64,000 nucleotides of DNA from Actinoplanes sandaracinus (GTDB taxonomy: Bacteria > Actinomycetota > Actinomycetes > Mycobacteriales > Micromonosporaceae): NCBI RefSeq assembly GCF_030009775.1, contig NZ_JASCTH010000004.1, positions 97,650 through 161,649 of the forward strand, in the 5' to 3' direction. This document shows positions 54,734 to 62,721 of this stretch, piece after piece. Made by a program: the position numbers and the translations under genes. The notes below the pieces were generated by a model that saw only the letters and a program-made list of their open reading frames with translations, was not told the DNA's origin and did not search any database. Position 1 is the first letter of the stretch, and the number at the start of each line of letters is the position of its first letter.

Positions 54734-56238
54734 CGGCGGCCACCACACGGCCGGACGCCGGGAGCGGAACCCGGGCCACGGCCCGCGGCGGACTGGCCAA
54801 CATGGCCGGTTCGGTGCTGGCCGGCGGCACCGGCGTCGCCGTCACCTGGATCGTGGCCCGCGCTCTCGGCCCCGAGGAAGCGGGCGCGTTCTTCGCCGCC
54901 ACGGCCGCGTTCGTGCTGGTCGGAGGTCTGGCCAAGCTGGGCACCAACACCGGGCTGGTGTACTGGCCGGCCCGGCTGCGGGCCACCGGCCAAGACCGTC
55001 TGCTCGGCGCCTGCCTGCGCGCCGGCATCCCCCCGGTGGTGGTGTTCTCCCTGATCCTGGCGGTGGTGATGTGGCTGGCCGCGCCGTGGATCGCCCAGCT
55101 CACCGCCCACGAGACGCCCCATGTGGTCGCCCACCACACCGCCGGGCTCCGGGTCCTGGCCGTCTTCGTCCCGTTGCAGGCCCTCACCGACGTGCTGCTC
55201 ACCGTGACCCGCGGCTACCGGAGCATGCGGCCGACCGTGCTGCTGGACCGGGTGCTGCGCAGTGGGCTGCAACTGCTGGCCGTCGGCGCGGCCGGGGTGG
55301 CGGCCATGTGGGCGTCGGCCACACTGCCGGTCTTCGCGCTCGCCTGGGCCGTGCCGTATCTGCCGGTCGTGGTCCTGGCCGGATTCGCGGCGCGCAGGGC
55401 GTACACCGCGGGTCGGGTCTCTCAGCAGGTCCACCCGGGCGAACGACGGCGTCTGCGCCGGGATTTCTGGGTCTTCACCGCCCCCCGGGCGGTCGCCGCG
55501 GTCGCGCAGCTCGCGCTGCAGCGGGTGGACGTGCTGCTGGTGGCGGCGCTGAGCGGGCTGGCGCCGGCCGCGGTCTACGCGGTGGCCGGCCGGTTCGTGG
55601 TGTTGATCCAGTTCGCCAACCAGGGGCTGTCGCAGTCGGTGCAGCCGCGGCTCGCCGAGGCTCTGAGCACCGGCGACACCGCCGGCGCCAAACGCCTCTA
55701 CCAGACCGCGACCGGCTGGCTGGTGCTGGTGACCTGGCCGATCTGCCTGCTGGTGATGGCGTTCGCGCCGTGGTACCTGCGGCTGTTCGGCGAACGCTAC
55801 GCGACCGGCGTCCCGGTGGTTCTGGTGCTGGCCGCCGCGATGCTGGTGGCGACCGGCTGCGGGATGGTCGACATGGTTCTCGCCATGGCCGGCCGCACCT
55901 CGGCGAATCTCGGCAACGTGCTGGTCGCGCTGGTGGTGACGGTCGGCCTGGACGTGCTGCTGATCCCACGCTGGGGTGCGCTCGGCGCCGCCGTGGGTCT
56001 GGCCGGGGCGATGGTGGTGAACAATCTGCTGCCACTGGCTCAGGTTCACCACAGCACCCGGCTGCACCCGTTCGGGCCCGGCACCCGCACGGCCGCGCTG
56101 CTGGCGCTGGCCTGCTTCGGCCCTGTCATCTACAGCCCCGCGGCGGCCGTGCTGGCCGTGCCGGCCTACGCCGCGGGTGCCTGGCTGCTGCGCGAGCGGT
56201 TGACGCTCCGCGCCTTCATCCCGAGGAGGACGAGTTGA
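54730..56238 (+). CDS. Wzx-like polysaccharide flippase
   Basis: This 502-residue polytopic protein has about 12-14 helices: 'NMAGSVLAGGTGVAVTWIVARALGPEEAGAFFAATAAFVLVGGLAKLG' is the typical N-terminal block of the MATE/oligosaccharide-flippase fold. Start ATG 54730 overlaps the sulfotransferase stop (ATGA). It moves lipid-linked repeat units across the membrane. Confidence 0.9.
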   Translation: MTAATTRPDAGSGTRATARGGLANMAGSVLAGGTGVAVTWIVARALGPEEAGAFFAATAAFVLVGGLAKLGTNTGLVYWPARLRATGQDRLLGACLRAGIPPVVVFSLILAVVMWLAAPWIAQLTAHETPHVVAHHTAGLRVLAVFVPLQALTDVLLTVTRGYRSMRPTVLLDRVLRSGLQLLAVGAAGVAAMWASATLPVFALAWAVPYLPVVVLAGFAARRAYTAGRVSQQVHPGERRRLRRDFWVFTAPRAVAAVAQLALQRVDVLLVAALSGLAPAAVYAVAGRFVVLIQFANQGLSQSVQPRLAEALSTGDTAGAKRLYQTATGWLVLVTWPICLLVMAFAPWYLRLFGERYATGVPVVLVLAAAMLVATGCGMVDMVLAMAGRTSANLGNVLVALVVTVGLDVLLIPRWGALGAAVGLAGAMVVNNLLPLAQVHHSTRLHPFGPGTRTAALLALACFGPVIYSPAAAVLAVPAYAAGAWLLRERLTLRAFIPRRTS

Positions 56239-56969
56239 CCAGCGACTACACCGAGGTGTTCCGGGACACCGAAGCGGTCGAGAAGTACGAGACCGTGACG
56301 TACGCCCCGGACAGCTACGCCTCACGGATCAACGACCGGCAACGCGACTACCTGCGGACCCTGGTGCGCCGCGAGTTCCCCGAACATCCGCCGGTGCATC
56401 ACGACTTCGCCTGCGGCACCGGGCGGGCGATCCGGGCGCTGCACGGGCTGGTCCGGGAGGCGCACGGGTACGACACGTCCGCCGAGATGATGGCGAAGGC
56501 GGCTGACGTCGGGTCCCGGGCGTACTGGCACCGGGTGGCCGGGGACGGTCCCGTGCCGCAGCCGGTGGCGGCCGGCTTCCCGGCGATCGTCACCGTCTTC
56601 CGGCTGCTGCTCAACGTCAACGAAGGCATCCGCGACCGGGCTCTGGCGTTCGCCGCGAAGGTGCTGCCGCACCGTGGGTCCGGGCTGCTCGTGGTGGAGA
56701 ACCACGGCAACGCCGGGTCGGTGCGGCATCTGCGGGCGCGGCGGCACAGCGGGGAACGCTGGTTCGCCGAACTCTCCCACGAGCAGGTGGAACGGATGCT
56801 GGCCCGGCACGGCTTCGAGATCGAGGAACGCCGGGGCTTCTCGATGCTCACCCCGTCGCTGCACGACAACCGGGTGGCCCGGATCGCGGACGCGGCGGCA
56901 CGTCGTCTTCCCGGCAGCCACGGATATGCGGTGAATGTGCTTTACACCGCCCGGCGTGTCCATGCGTAG
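56235..56969 (+). CDS. SAM-dependent methyltransferase
   Basis: This 244-residue class I methyltransferase starts at TTG 56235 (overlap TTGA, preceded by GAGGAGG). Motif I is 'VHHDFACGTGRAIRAL', followed by acidic post-I 'HGYDTSAEMMAKA' and the later blocks 'IVTVFRLLLNVNE' and 'GLLVVENHG'. The likely target is a sugar of the glycan (O-methylation), inferred from context only. Confidence 0.82.
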   Translation: MTSDYTEVFRDTEAVEKYETVTYAPDSYASRINDRQRDYLRTLVRREFPEHPPVHHDFACGTGRAIRALHGLVREAHGYDTSAEMMAKAADVGSRAYWHRVAGDGPVPQPVAAGFPAIVTVFRLLLNVNEGIRDRALAFAAKVLPHRGSGLLVVENHGNAGSVRHLRARRHSGERWFAELSHEQVERMLARHGFEIEERRGFSMLTPSLHDNRVARIADAAARRLPGSHGYAVNVLYTARRVHA

Positions 56970-57954
56970 GGGACTCCTCGCTCTGGCCCTCGTCCTGCTG
57001 CTGGGCGCCTGCTCGTCGCCGGACGACGATCAGCCCGCGCCGATGCCGTCGCCCGATCTGAGTTCGCCGCCCCGGGCCGTCGCGATCCACCCGGGGCCGT
57101 TCCGGGCCGGGCCGTTCGAGCCGCCGGCCAAGGGCGCCTACTTCGGTGCCTGGATCAAACCCGACCAGCTCACCCATGTGGGCCGGCTGGCCGCGGTCGG
57201 CGAGCTGGAGGAGTCGATGGGGCGGCGGCTCGACTTCATCAACACGTACCGGCGTTTCGAGCAGATGATGGGCACCCCCTCGGACGAGGCGTTCCTCAGC
57301 GACGGCGCCTCGCTGATGATCAGTTGGGCCACCGGCGACAACCGGTCCATTCTGGCCGGTGAGCACGACGACCTGATCCGTGAGCAGGCCAAGGCGATCC
57401 GGAAGATCAAGAAGCCGGTGATGCTGCGGATGCGCTGGGAGATGGACCGGCCCAACCTGCGGGCCACCATGTGGTCCGGCGAGGACTACATCGCGGCCTG
57501 GCGTCACGTCCGGAAGATCTTCCTGGCGGAGAAGACCGAGAACGTCTCCTGGGTGTGGTGTCCCACCGCCGAGGGCTTCATCCGCGGTGACGCGCCCGCG
57601 TTCTATCCCGGCGACGACCAGGTGGACTGGACCTGCGTGGACGTCTACGCCGGGTTCGACTTCCAGCCGATCGGGACGCTGATGGGACCGTTCCTCGAAT
57701 GGGCCGCCCAGCGACCGAAGCCGATCGTGATCGGCGAGTTCGGGGTGGCCAAGGCGTGGGGCTCGGAGCAGCGGGCCGCCTGGCTCAAGGACGCCGAGCG
57801 CACCTTCAAGGCGAACAGGCAGATCAAGGCGGTCGCCTACTTCGAGTCCGACCCGGAGGGGAACGGGCCCAACCAGCAGTTCCAGCTCACCGGGGACAAG
57901 CGGGCTTTCCGGGCCCTCAAGTCACTGGGCCGGGACCCCTATTTCAACCCCTGA
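56962..57954 (+). CDS. GH26-like lipoprotein
   Basis: This 330-residue protein starts at ATG 56962, overlapping the methyltransferase end. The lipoprotein signal is LLALALVLLLGAC. The GH26-like domain has 'KPVMLRMRWEMDRPNLRATMW' (acid/base region), 'VDWTCVDVYAGFDFQPIG' and 'KPIVIGEFGVAKAWG' (nucleophile Glu region). It resembles the domain at 46446. A surface-anchored hydrolase acting on the locus polymer is plausible. Confidence 0.8.
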   Translation: MRRGLLALALVLLLGACSSPDDDQPAPMPSPDLSSPPRAVAIHPGPFRAGPFEPPAKGAYFGAWIKPDQLTHVGRLAAVGELEESMGRRLDFINTYRRFEQMMGTPSDEAFLSDGASLMISWATGDNRSILAGEHDDLIREQAKAIRKIKKPVMLRMRWEMDRPNLRATMWSGEDYIAAWRHVRKIFLAEKTENVSWVWCPTAEGFIRGDAPAFYPGDDQVDWTCVDVYAGFDFQPIGTLMGPFLEWAAQRPKPIVIGEFGVAKAWGSEQRAAWLKDAERTFKANRQIKAVAYFESDPEGNGPNQQFQLTGDKRAFRALKSLGRDPYFNP

Positions 57955-58318
57955 TCTTCTCCAGGAACTCCAGCCGGTTGCCGTGGCCGTCGGCGGAGTA
58001 GAGCCGCCGGTGGCCCGGGAAGTGGGGGTCCCACTCGGCCGGGTGGCCGGCGGCCTCCAGCGTCTTCGCCAGGGCGTCGAGGTCGCTGACCAGCACACCG
58101 GGGTGTGACTTGCGGGCCGGGACGAAGTCGGGGACGGGGCTCAGGTGCACCTCCCACCCGCCGGCGCGGAACCAGCAGCCGCCACGGGCGGCCAGCACCG
58201 GCGGCTTGACGATCTCGGCCATGCCGAGCACGCCGCTGTAGAACGCCCTGGCCTCACCCTCGCCTCCCGGCGGGATCAACAGCTGGACATGGTGCAGATC
58301 ATCGATACGAAACCCCAT
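57944..58318 (-). CDS. VOC-superfamily (glyoxalase/bleomycin-resistance-like) protein
   Basis: This 124-residue protein starts at ATG 58318. The fold blocks are 'IDDLHHVQLLIPPGGEGEARAFYSGVLGMAEI' and 'ADGHGNRLEFLEKIRG', with the metal ligands His and Glu in place. The gene overlaps the converging GH26-like gene by 11 bases and seems unrelated to the glycan pathway. Substrate unknown. Confidence 0.82.
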   Translation of the reverse strand: MGFRIDDLHHVQLLIPPGGEGEARAFYSGVLGMAEIVKPPVLAARGGCWFRAGGWEVHLSPVPDFVPARKSHPGVLVSDLDALAKTLEAAGHPAEWDPHFPGHRRLYSADGHGNRLEFLEKIRG

Positions 58319-58428
58319 GACCAAACCCTAACAGTACGAGCGTACGGTTAACCAGCCCCGAAAAAATGTCGTACGTGTGTTCCATAGTTGACTCAGTCAG
58401 CCAGGCCGAGCCAACCGGGGGTGTCACG

Positions 58429-58992
58429 GTGTCCTACCTCGACGACTTCTTCGAGGAGCAGAGCGAGATCATCGAGCGGTTCGGCTGGGCCGTGGTGCAC
58501 GTGCTGCCCACCGAGGAGGACCCGGCCGACACGGCGCCGTTCGCCTACACGGTCGGCCTCACCGGTTACGGGTTCCCCGAGCTGACCGTCGCCGGGCTGC
58601 CACCCGAGGCCGGTCACACGCTGCTCAACGAGGTGGCCGGGCGGGTCTGCGACGAGGGCCTGCGGCTGCGTCACGGCCATCACATCCGCGGCCTGATCGA
58701 CGGGCAAGAGGTGCGCGTCGTGGCGGGCGAGATCTCCGAGACGCTGTTCCCGGGGGCCGCGCTGATGCGTTACGGCGACGGCCGGGTGCGGCTGCTCCAG
58801 CTCGCATGGCCCGACCCGGGCGACCGCTTCCCCTGGCAGAGCGGCTATGACGCGGTCACCTACCCGCAGCCCACGATCGGGGCGCCGCTTCCCCGGGCGG
58901 GCCTGCGCTGCCGGACGTTCCGGGGAGTCCCGGGCCCGCGGCGGCGGCGCACCCGGGCCGCGGGCGGCGAGGGCGGCAACCGTGAGCCCTGA
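58429..58992 (+). CDS. DUF4262 domain protein
   Basis: This 187-residue protein starts at GTG 58429. The block 'ERFGWAVVHVLPTEEDPADTAPFAYTVGLTGYGFPELTVAGLP' followed by 'YPQPTIG' is typical of DUF4262, a family of unknown role. The C-terminus has an Arg-rich tail. The frame is open to ATG 58366, but no ribosome site is seen there. The 58319-58428 gap between divergent genes contains a GTACGAGCGTAC palindrome (about 58334-58345). Confidence 0.68.
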   Translation: MSYLDDFFEEQSEIIERFGWAVVHVLPTEEDPADTAPFAYTVGLTGYGFPELTVAGLPPEAGHTLLNEVAGRVCDEGLRLRHGHHIRGLIDGQEVRVVAGEISETLFPGAALMRYGDGRVRLLQLAWPDPGDRFPWQSGYDAVTYPQPTIGAPLPRAGLRCRTFRGVPGPRRRRTRAAGGEGGNREP

Positions 58993-58999
58993 GACGCTC

Positions 59000-59929
59000 T
59001 CAGCGCCGGGCCGCGCGGTGGCGGGGCGCCCGGGCCAGCAGGCGCAGGGCATAGGGAGCGTCGTGGCGCAGATACCGGCCAGCCAGCCGGCGCGGCTCGA
59101 TGCCGAGGCGGTGCGCCCACTCCAGGCCGGCGCGCTGCATCCACAGCGGCGCCCGCTCGACGTCGCCGGCGACGAAGTTGACCGCGGCGCCGCAGCCGAC
59201 GAACCACGCCTCGGGCAGGTGGGGGCGCAGCCGTTCGATCACGAGCTCCTGCTTGGGGAAGCCCAGTCCGACGAACACCATGTCGGGCCGGGCCGCGACA
59301 ACCCGGGCACAGAACTCGGCATATGTGGCCTCGTCCTCCTCGAAACCGAAATCGGGGCTGATCGTGCCGGCGATCCGCAGCCCGGCGCACTCTCTGGCAA
59401 GCCGGGCGGCGGCCCGCGCCGCGCCGTCCGGCCCTCTCCGCACGGCTCCCCGCCCGGCGCCCTTCTTCGCGGCGCGGGCGGCTCTCTTCACCGCGGCCAC
59501 GCCGGTGCTCTTCTTCGCGGCGGTCACACCCGCGCTCTTCTTAGCGCCCCCGCCGGCCCCGGCGCCCCGCCTGGCCGCGGCCGGGGTGCCACCGATGACG
59601 AAGATCGAGCGGCCGTCACGGCCGAGCCCCTCCGACAGCGACCAGATCAGGCTGCTGCCGGCCACCCGCTCCGGCAGCGGCGCGCCGCCCAGGCGGCTGG
59701 CCCAGATCAGCGGCATGCCGTCGGCCACGATCAGGTCGGCGTCGTCGAGGTGGCGGCGGACGCTCGCGTCGGCGGAGGCGCGGCGCAGGATATCGACGTT
59801 GGGGGTGATGATCCGGCCACCTCGTCCGCGCGCCAGTGACTCCCGGACCACGGCCACGACCTCGTCCTCGGTGATGCGGTCGATTCCGGTGCCATCCAGG
59901 TGTACACGGTCGAAAGCCTCGATAGTCAC
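59000..59929 (-). CDS. WecG/TagA/CpsF-family glycosyltransferase with Lys/Ala-rich insertion
   Basis: This 309-residue GT26 enzyme starts at GTG 59929 behind AGGAGG. The conserved parts are 'RIITPNVDILRRASAD' (38-53), 'LIVADGMPLIWASRLGG' (66-82), 'FVIGGTP' and 'DMVFVGLGFPKQELVI' (216-231), 'VGCGAAVNFVAGDVERAP' (244-261). Residues about 120-170 are an extra basic low-complexity block where the family normally has a short link. The frame is continuous through it. It adds a ManNAc-type sugar to a lipid carrier. Confidence 0.87.
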   Translation of the reverse strand: MTIEAFDRVHLDGTGIDRITEDEVVAVVRESLARGRGGRIITPNVDILRRASADASVRRHLDDADLIVADGMPLIWASRLGGAPLPERVAGSSLIWSLSEGLGRDGRSIFVIGGTPAAARRGAGAGGGAKKSAGVTAAKKSTGVAAVKRAARAAKKGAGRGAVRRGPDGAARAAARLARECAGLRIAGTISPDFGFEEDEATYAEFCARVVAARPDMVFVGLGFPKQELVIERLRPHLPEAWFVGCGAAVNFVAGDVERAPLWMQRAGLEWAHRLGIEPRRLAGRYLRHDAPYALRLLARAPRHRAARR

Positions 59930-59949
59930 CTAACGCCTCCTTCTGCCTG

Positions 59950-59981
59950 CTTCACTCGTTACCAGAGCGAAACGAGCGAAG
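59950..59981. promoter_or_regulatory. Inverted repeat between the divergent wecG-like and sulfotransferase genes
   Basis: CTTCACTCGTT (59950-59960) and AACGAGCGAAG (59971-59981) pair at 10 of 11 positions around a 10-base spacer. In the 62-base divergent gap it could be a shared operator. Confidence 0.45.
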
Positions 59982-59991
59982 GTGAGCCAAA

Positions 59992-60924
59992 GTGGCACAG
60001 GTGCTTTTTTTGGGCGGATTAGGACGTAGTGGGACAACCCTCGTCGAACGTCTGCTCGGCGAACTGCCCGGGGTGTGCGCCCTGGGCGAGGTCGTCCACC
60101 TGTGGCAACGCGACATCCGCGACGACGAGCGGTGCGGTTGCGGGTCACCGTTCTCCCGCTGCACCTTCTGGCAACGCGTCGGCGACCTGGCCTTCAATGG
60201 CTGGGCGAACGTCGACGTCGACCGGGTGCACACTCTCCGCGAGGCGGTCGAGCGGACCCGGCACATCCCGCGCCTCGCCGCGGCCACCACGGCCACCGCC
60301 GAGGTCCGCGAGTACGCCTCGTTCTACTCCCGGGTCTACGCCGCCGCCGCCGAGGTGGCCGGCGCCCGGGTCGTCGTCGACTCGTCGAAACACTCGGCAC
60401 TGGCTCATGTGCTGCGCTGGGCCGACGACGTCGACCTGCGGGTGGTGCACGTGGTGCGGGACGCCCGCGGGGTGGCGTACTCGTGGACCAAGACCGTGGA
60501 CCGCCCGGAGACCGACGGCTCCGACCAGATGACCCGCTACTCCCCCGGCCGCTCGGCGATGCTGTGGAACGCCCACAACGCGGCGTTCGGCCTGCTCGCC
60601 CGCCGCGGCGTACCGGTCCGGCGGATCCGCTACGAGGAGTTCCTCACCGACCCGCGGGCCGGGCTGATCCGCCTCGCCGACTTCGCCGGCCTCACCCTCC
60701 GCCCCGAGGACCTGGACTTCCTCCGCAACGGGCACGCCGACCTGCGGGCCGGGCACAGCGCGGCCGGCAACCCGATGCGGTTCACCGTCGGCCGGCTGCC
60801 GCTACGGCGCGACGACGCGTGGGTGCGCGCCCTGCCCCGCTCACAGCGCCGGCTGGTCGGCGCGGTCTGCGGGCCACTGCTGCGGGCGTACGGCTACCCG
60901 ATCAACATCGCATCGGAGGCATGA
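59992..60924 (+). CDS. Second PAPS-dependent sulfotransferase
   Basis: This 310-residue protein starts at GTG 59992. The 5'-phosphosulfate loop is 'LFLGGLGRSGTTLVERLLG' (about 5-23) and the 3'-phosphate motif 'RVVHVVRDARGVAYSW'. A CxC...C cluster ('ERCGCGSPFSRCTFW') near residue 50 is typical of one bacterial sulfotransferase subgroup. It is coupled by ATGA to a GT2 gene. Confidence 0.88.
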   Translation: MAQVLFLGGLGRSGTTLVERLLGELPGVCALGEVVHLWQRDIRDDERCGCGSPFSRCTFWQRVGDLAFNGWANVDVDRVHTLREAVERTRHIPRLAAATTATAEVREYASFYSRVYAAAAEVAGARVVVDSSKHSALAHVLRWADDVDLRVVHVVRDARGVAYSWTKTVDRPETDGSDQMTRYSPGRSAMLWNAHNAAFGLLARRGVPVRRIRYEEFLTDPRAGLIRLADFAGLTLRPEDLDFLRNGHADLRAGHSAAGNPMRFTVGRLPLRRDDAWVRALPRSQRRLVGAVCGPLLRAYGYPINIASEA

Positions 60925-61838
60925 TGAACTGGCCGTCGGTGGGGGTCGTGATCCCCACCCGGAACCGCCCCGAACTGGTTCGCCGCGCGATCGCCGCGGT
61001 CCGCGAACAGCGCTATCCGGGCGAGCTGAAGATCGTGGTGGTGTACGACCAGACCGAACCGGACTACCTGCTCGCCTCGACCGACGGCGTGCCGGTGCTG
61101 GTCCTGACGAACTGGCGCACCCCCGGCCTGGCCGGCGCCCGGAACACCGGACTGCTGGCGCTGGACACCGAGCTGATGGCGTTCTGCGACGACGACGATC
61201 GGTGGCTGCCGGACAAGCTGCGCCGCCAGGTGGCCGCCCTGCTGGCCGAGCCCGCGGCCGAGTTCGCCACGTGCGCGATCGAGGTGGAGTACGAGGGCCA
61301 CACCACCGCACGGCTGGCCGGCCGCCCCCGGGTGACCGTGGACGACCTGGCCCGCTCCCGGATGGCGATGCTGCACTCGTCGTCGTTCCTGATCCGCCGG
61401 GAGGCGCTGGACGCGGAACGGATCGGACTGGTCGCCGAGGACGCCCCGGGCAGCCAGAACGAGGACTGGGACATCCTGCTCAGGGCGGCCCGCCGAGCAC
61501 CGATCGTGCATCTCGACGAGCCCCTGGTCCGGGTCCTCTGGGGTCGGACCTCGCACTACGCGTACGAGTACACCACCAAGATCACCTCGCTGCGGTGGAT
61601 GATGCAGCGGCACCCGGAGATCAGCGGCTGCCGTCCCGGCGCGGCCCGGGTCTACGGCCAGCTGGCCTGCTGGTCGGCGGCGACCGGCAACCGCGGTGCC
61701 GCCTGGCGCTACACCCGGGAGGCGGTCCGGGCGAACTGGCGTGAGCCACGGGCCGCGATCGCCTTGGCCGCGATGTCCGGCGCGGTGAAGGTGGAGAACG
61801 TGCTTTCAGCGCTGCACAAGCGGGGCCGGGGTATCTGA
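60921..61838 (+). CDS. Family 2 glycosyltransferase
   Basis: This 305-residue GT-A enzyme starts at ATG 60921, overlapping the sulfotransferase stop. The N-terminal fold is 'SVGVVIPTRNRPELVRRAIAAV', the metal motif DDDD lies in 'MAFCDDDDRWLPDKLRRQ', and the acceptor region in 'SQNEDWDILLRAAR'. No membrane segment is visible. It likely adds one sugar to the repeat unit. Confidence 0.9.
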   Translation: MMNWPSVGVVIPTRNRPELVRRAIAAVREQRYPGELKIVVVYDQTEPDYLLASTDGVPVLVLTNWRTPGLAGARNTGLLALDTELMAFCDDDDRWLPDKLRRQVAALLAEPAAEFATCAIEVEYEGHTTARLAGRPRVTVDDLARSRMAMLHSSSFLIRREALDAERIGLVAEDAPGSQNEDWDILLRAARRAPIVHLDEPLVRVLWGRTSHYAYEYTTKITSLRWMMQRHPEISGCRPGAARVYGQLACWSAATGNRGAAWRYTREAVRANWREPRAAIALAAMSGAVKVENVLSALHKRGRGI

Positions 61839-61847
61839 ACTCACCCT

Positions 61848-61890
61848 TTCGAACTCATCCCGTCACGCGGTACTGTTCGAGTGTGTTCGA
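61848..61890 (+). promoter_or_regulatory. TTCGAAC-type repeats upstream of the DeoR gene
   Basis: TGTTCGA occurs at 61874-61880 and again at 61884-61890 (10-bp phase), with an inverted TTCGAAC at 61848-61854. Direct repeats one helical turn apart suit a DeoR-type repressor. Confidence 0.45.
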
Positions 61891-61944
61891 ATTAGTGCGG
61901 TATAGCGAGTCGGCGCAGATCATCGCGTCGGCGCGGCCCTGCTG

Positions 61945-62721
61945 ATGCTGGCCCAGCAACGACAGGCGGCGATCCTCGACCGGGTCCGGGCGGCCGGTGG
62001 CGTCCGGGTGACCGAGCTGGCAGCCGAGTTCAGCGTCTCCGACATGACGATCCGCCGCGACCTGGAAGCTCTCGCCGACCGGGGACTCCTGGCGAAGGTA
62101 CATGGCGGGGCGACCACCGTCAGTCCGGGTTCGGCACACGAGCCCGGCTTCACGGCCAAGTCGGTGCGCGAGCGCGGCGAGAAAGCGGCGATCGCGATGC
62201 GGGCCGCCGCCCTCGTCTCCCCCGGCGACGCCATCGCCCTCTCGGCCGGCACCACCACCGCCGAGCTGGCCCAGCGCCTCGTCGACGTCCCGGCACTGAC
62301 CGTCGTGACCAACTCCATCCCGGTCGCTGACGTCTTCTACCGGGCCGGGCGGGCCGACCAGACCGTGGTGCTGACCGGTGGGACCCGTACCCCCTCGGAC
62401 GCTCTCGTCGGCCCAGTGGCGGTCGCCGCGATCGGCGCCCTCCACCTGGACATGCTGTTCCTGGGTGTGCACGGGATGAGCGAACGGGCCGGCTACACCA
62501 CGCCTAATCTGATGGAAGCCGACGTCAACCGGGCCCTGGTGGAGGCGGCCGAGCGCCTGGTCGTGCTCGCCGACCACACCAAGTGGGGCACCGTCGGCAT
62601 CTCCTCGATCGTGCCGCTGGCCCGCGCCCACGTCCTGATCACCGACGACGGCCTCGACGGCGCCGCTCGCGAACTCCTCTCGGAAACAGTCCCCGAACTC
62701 GTGGTGGTGAACCCCCAGTGA
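61945..62721 (+). CDS. DeoR/GlpR-family transcriptional regulator
   Basis: This 258-residue protein has an N-terminal DeoR helix-turn-helix ('QRQAAILDRVRAAGGVRVTELAAEFSVSDMTIRRDLEALADRGLL') and a C-terminal sugar-phosphate sensor ('ALSAGTTTAELAQRL', 'VLTGGTRTPSDALVGPVA', 'VLADHTKWG'). The stop overlaps the galT start (GTGA), so it probably controls galactose metabolism in response to a sugar phosphate. Confidence 0.92.
   Translation: MLAQQRQAAILDRVRAAGGVRVTELAAEFSVSDMTIRRDLEALADRGLLAKVHGGATTVSPGSAHEPGFTAKSVRERGEKAAIAMRAAALVSPGDAIALSAGTTTAELAQRLVDVPALTVVTNSIPVADVFYRAGRADQTVVLTGGTRTPSDALVGPVAVAAIGALHLDMLFLGVHGMSERAGYTTPNLMEADVNRALVEAAERLVVLADHTKWGTVGISSIVPLARAHVLITDDGLDGAARELLSETVPELVVVNPQ

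Noticed and set aside
59420..59572. Frameshift in the WecG-like gene
   Set aside because: The conserved blocks before and after the basic stretch are in one continuous frame, so it is an insertion and not a shift.
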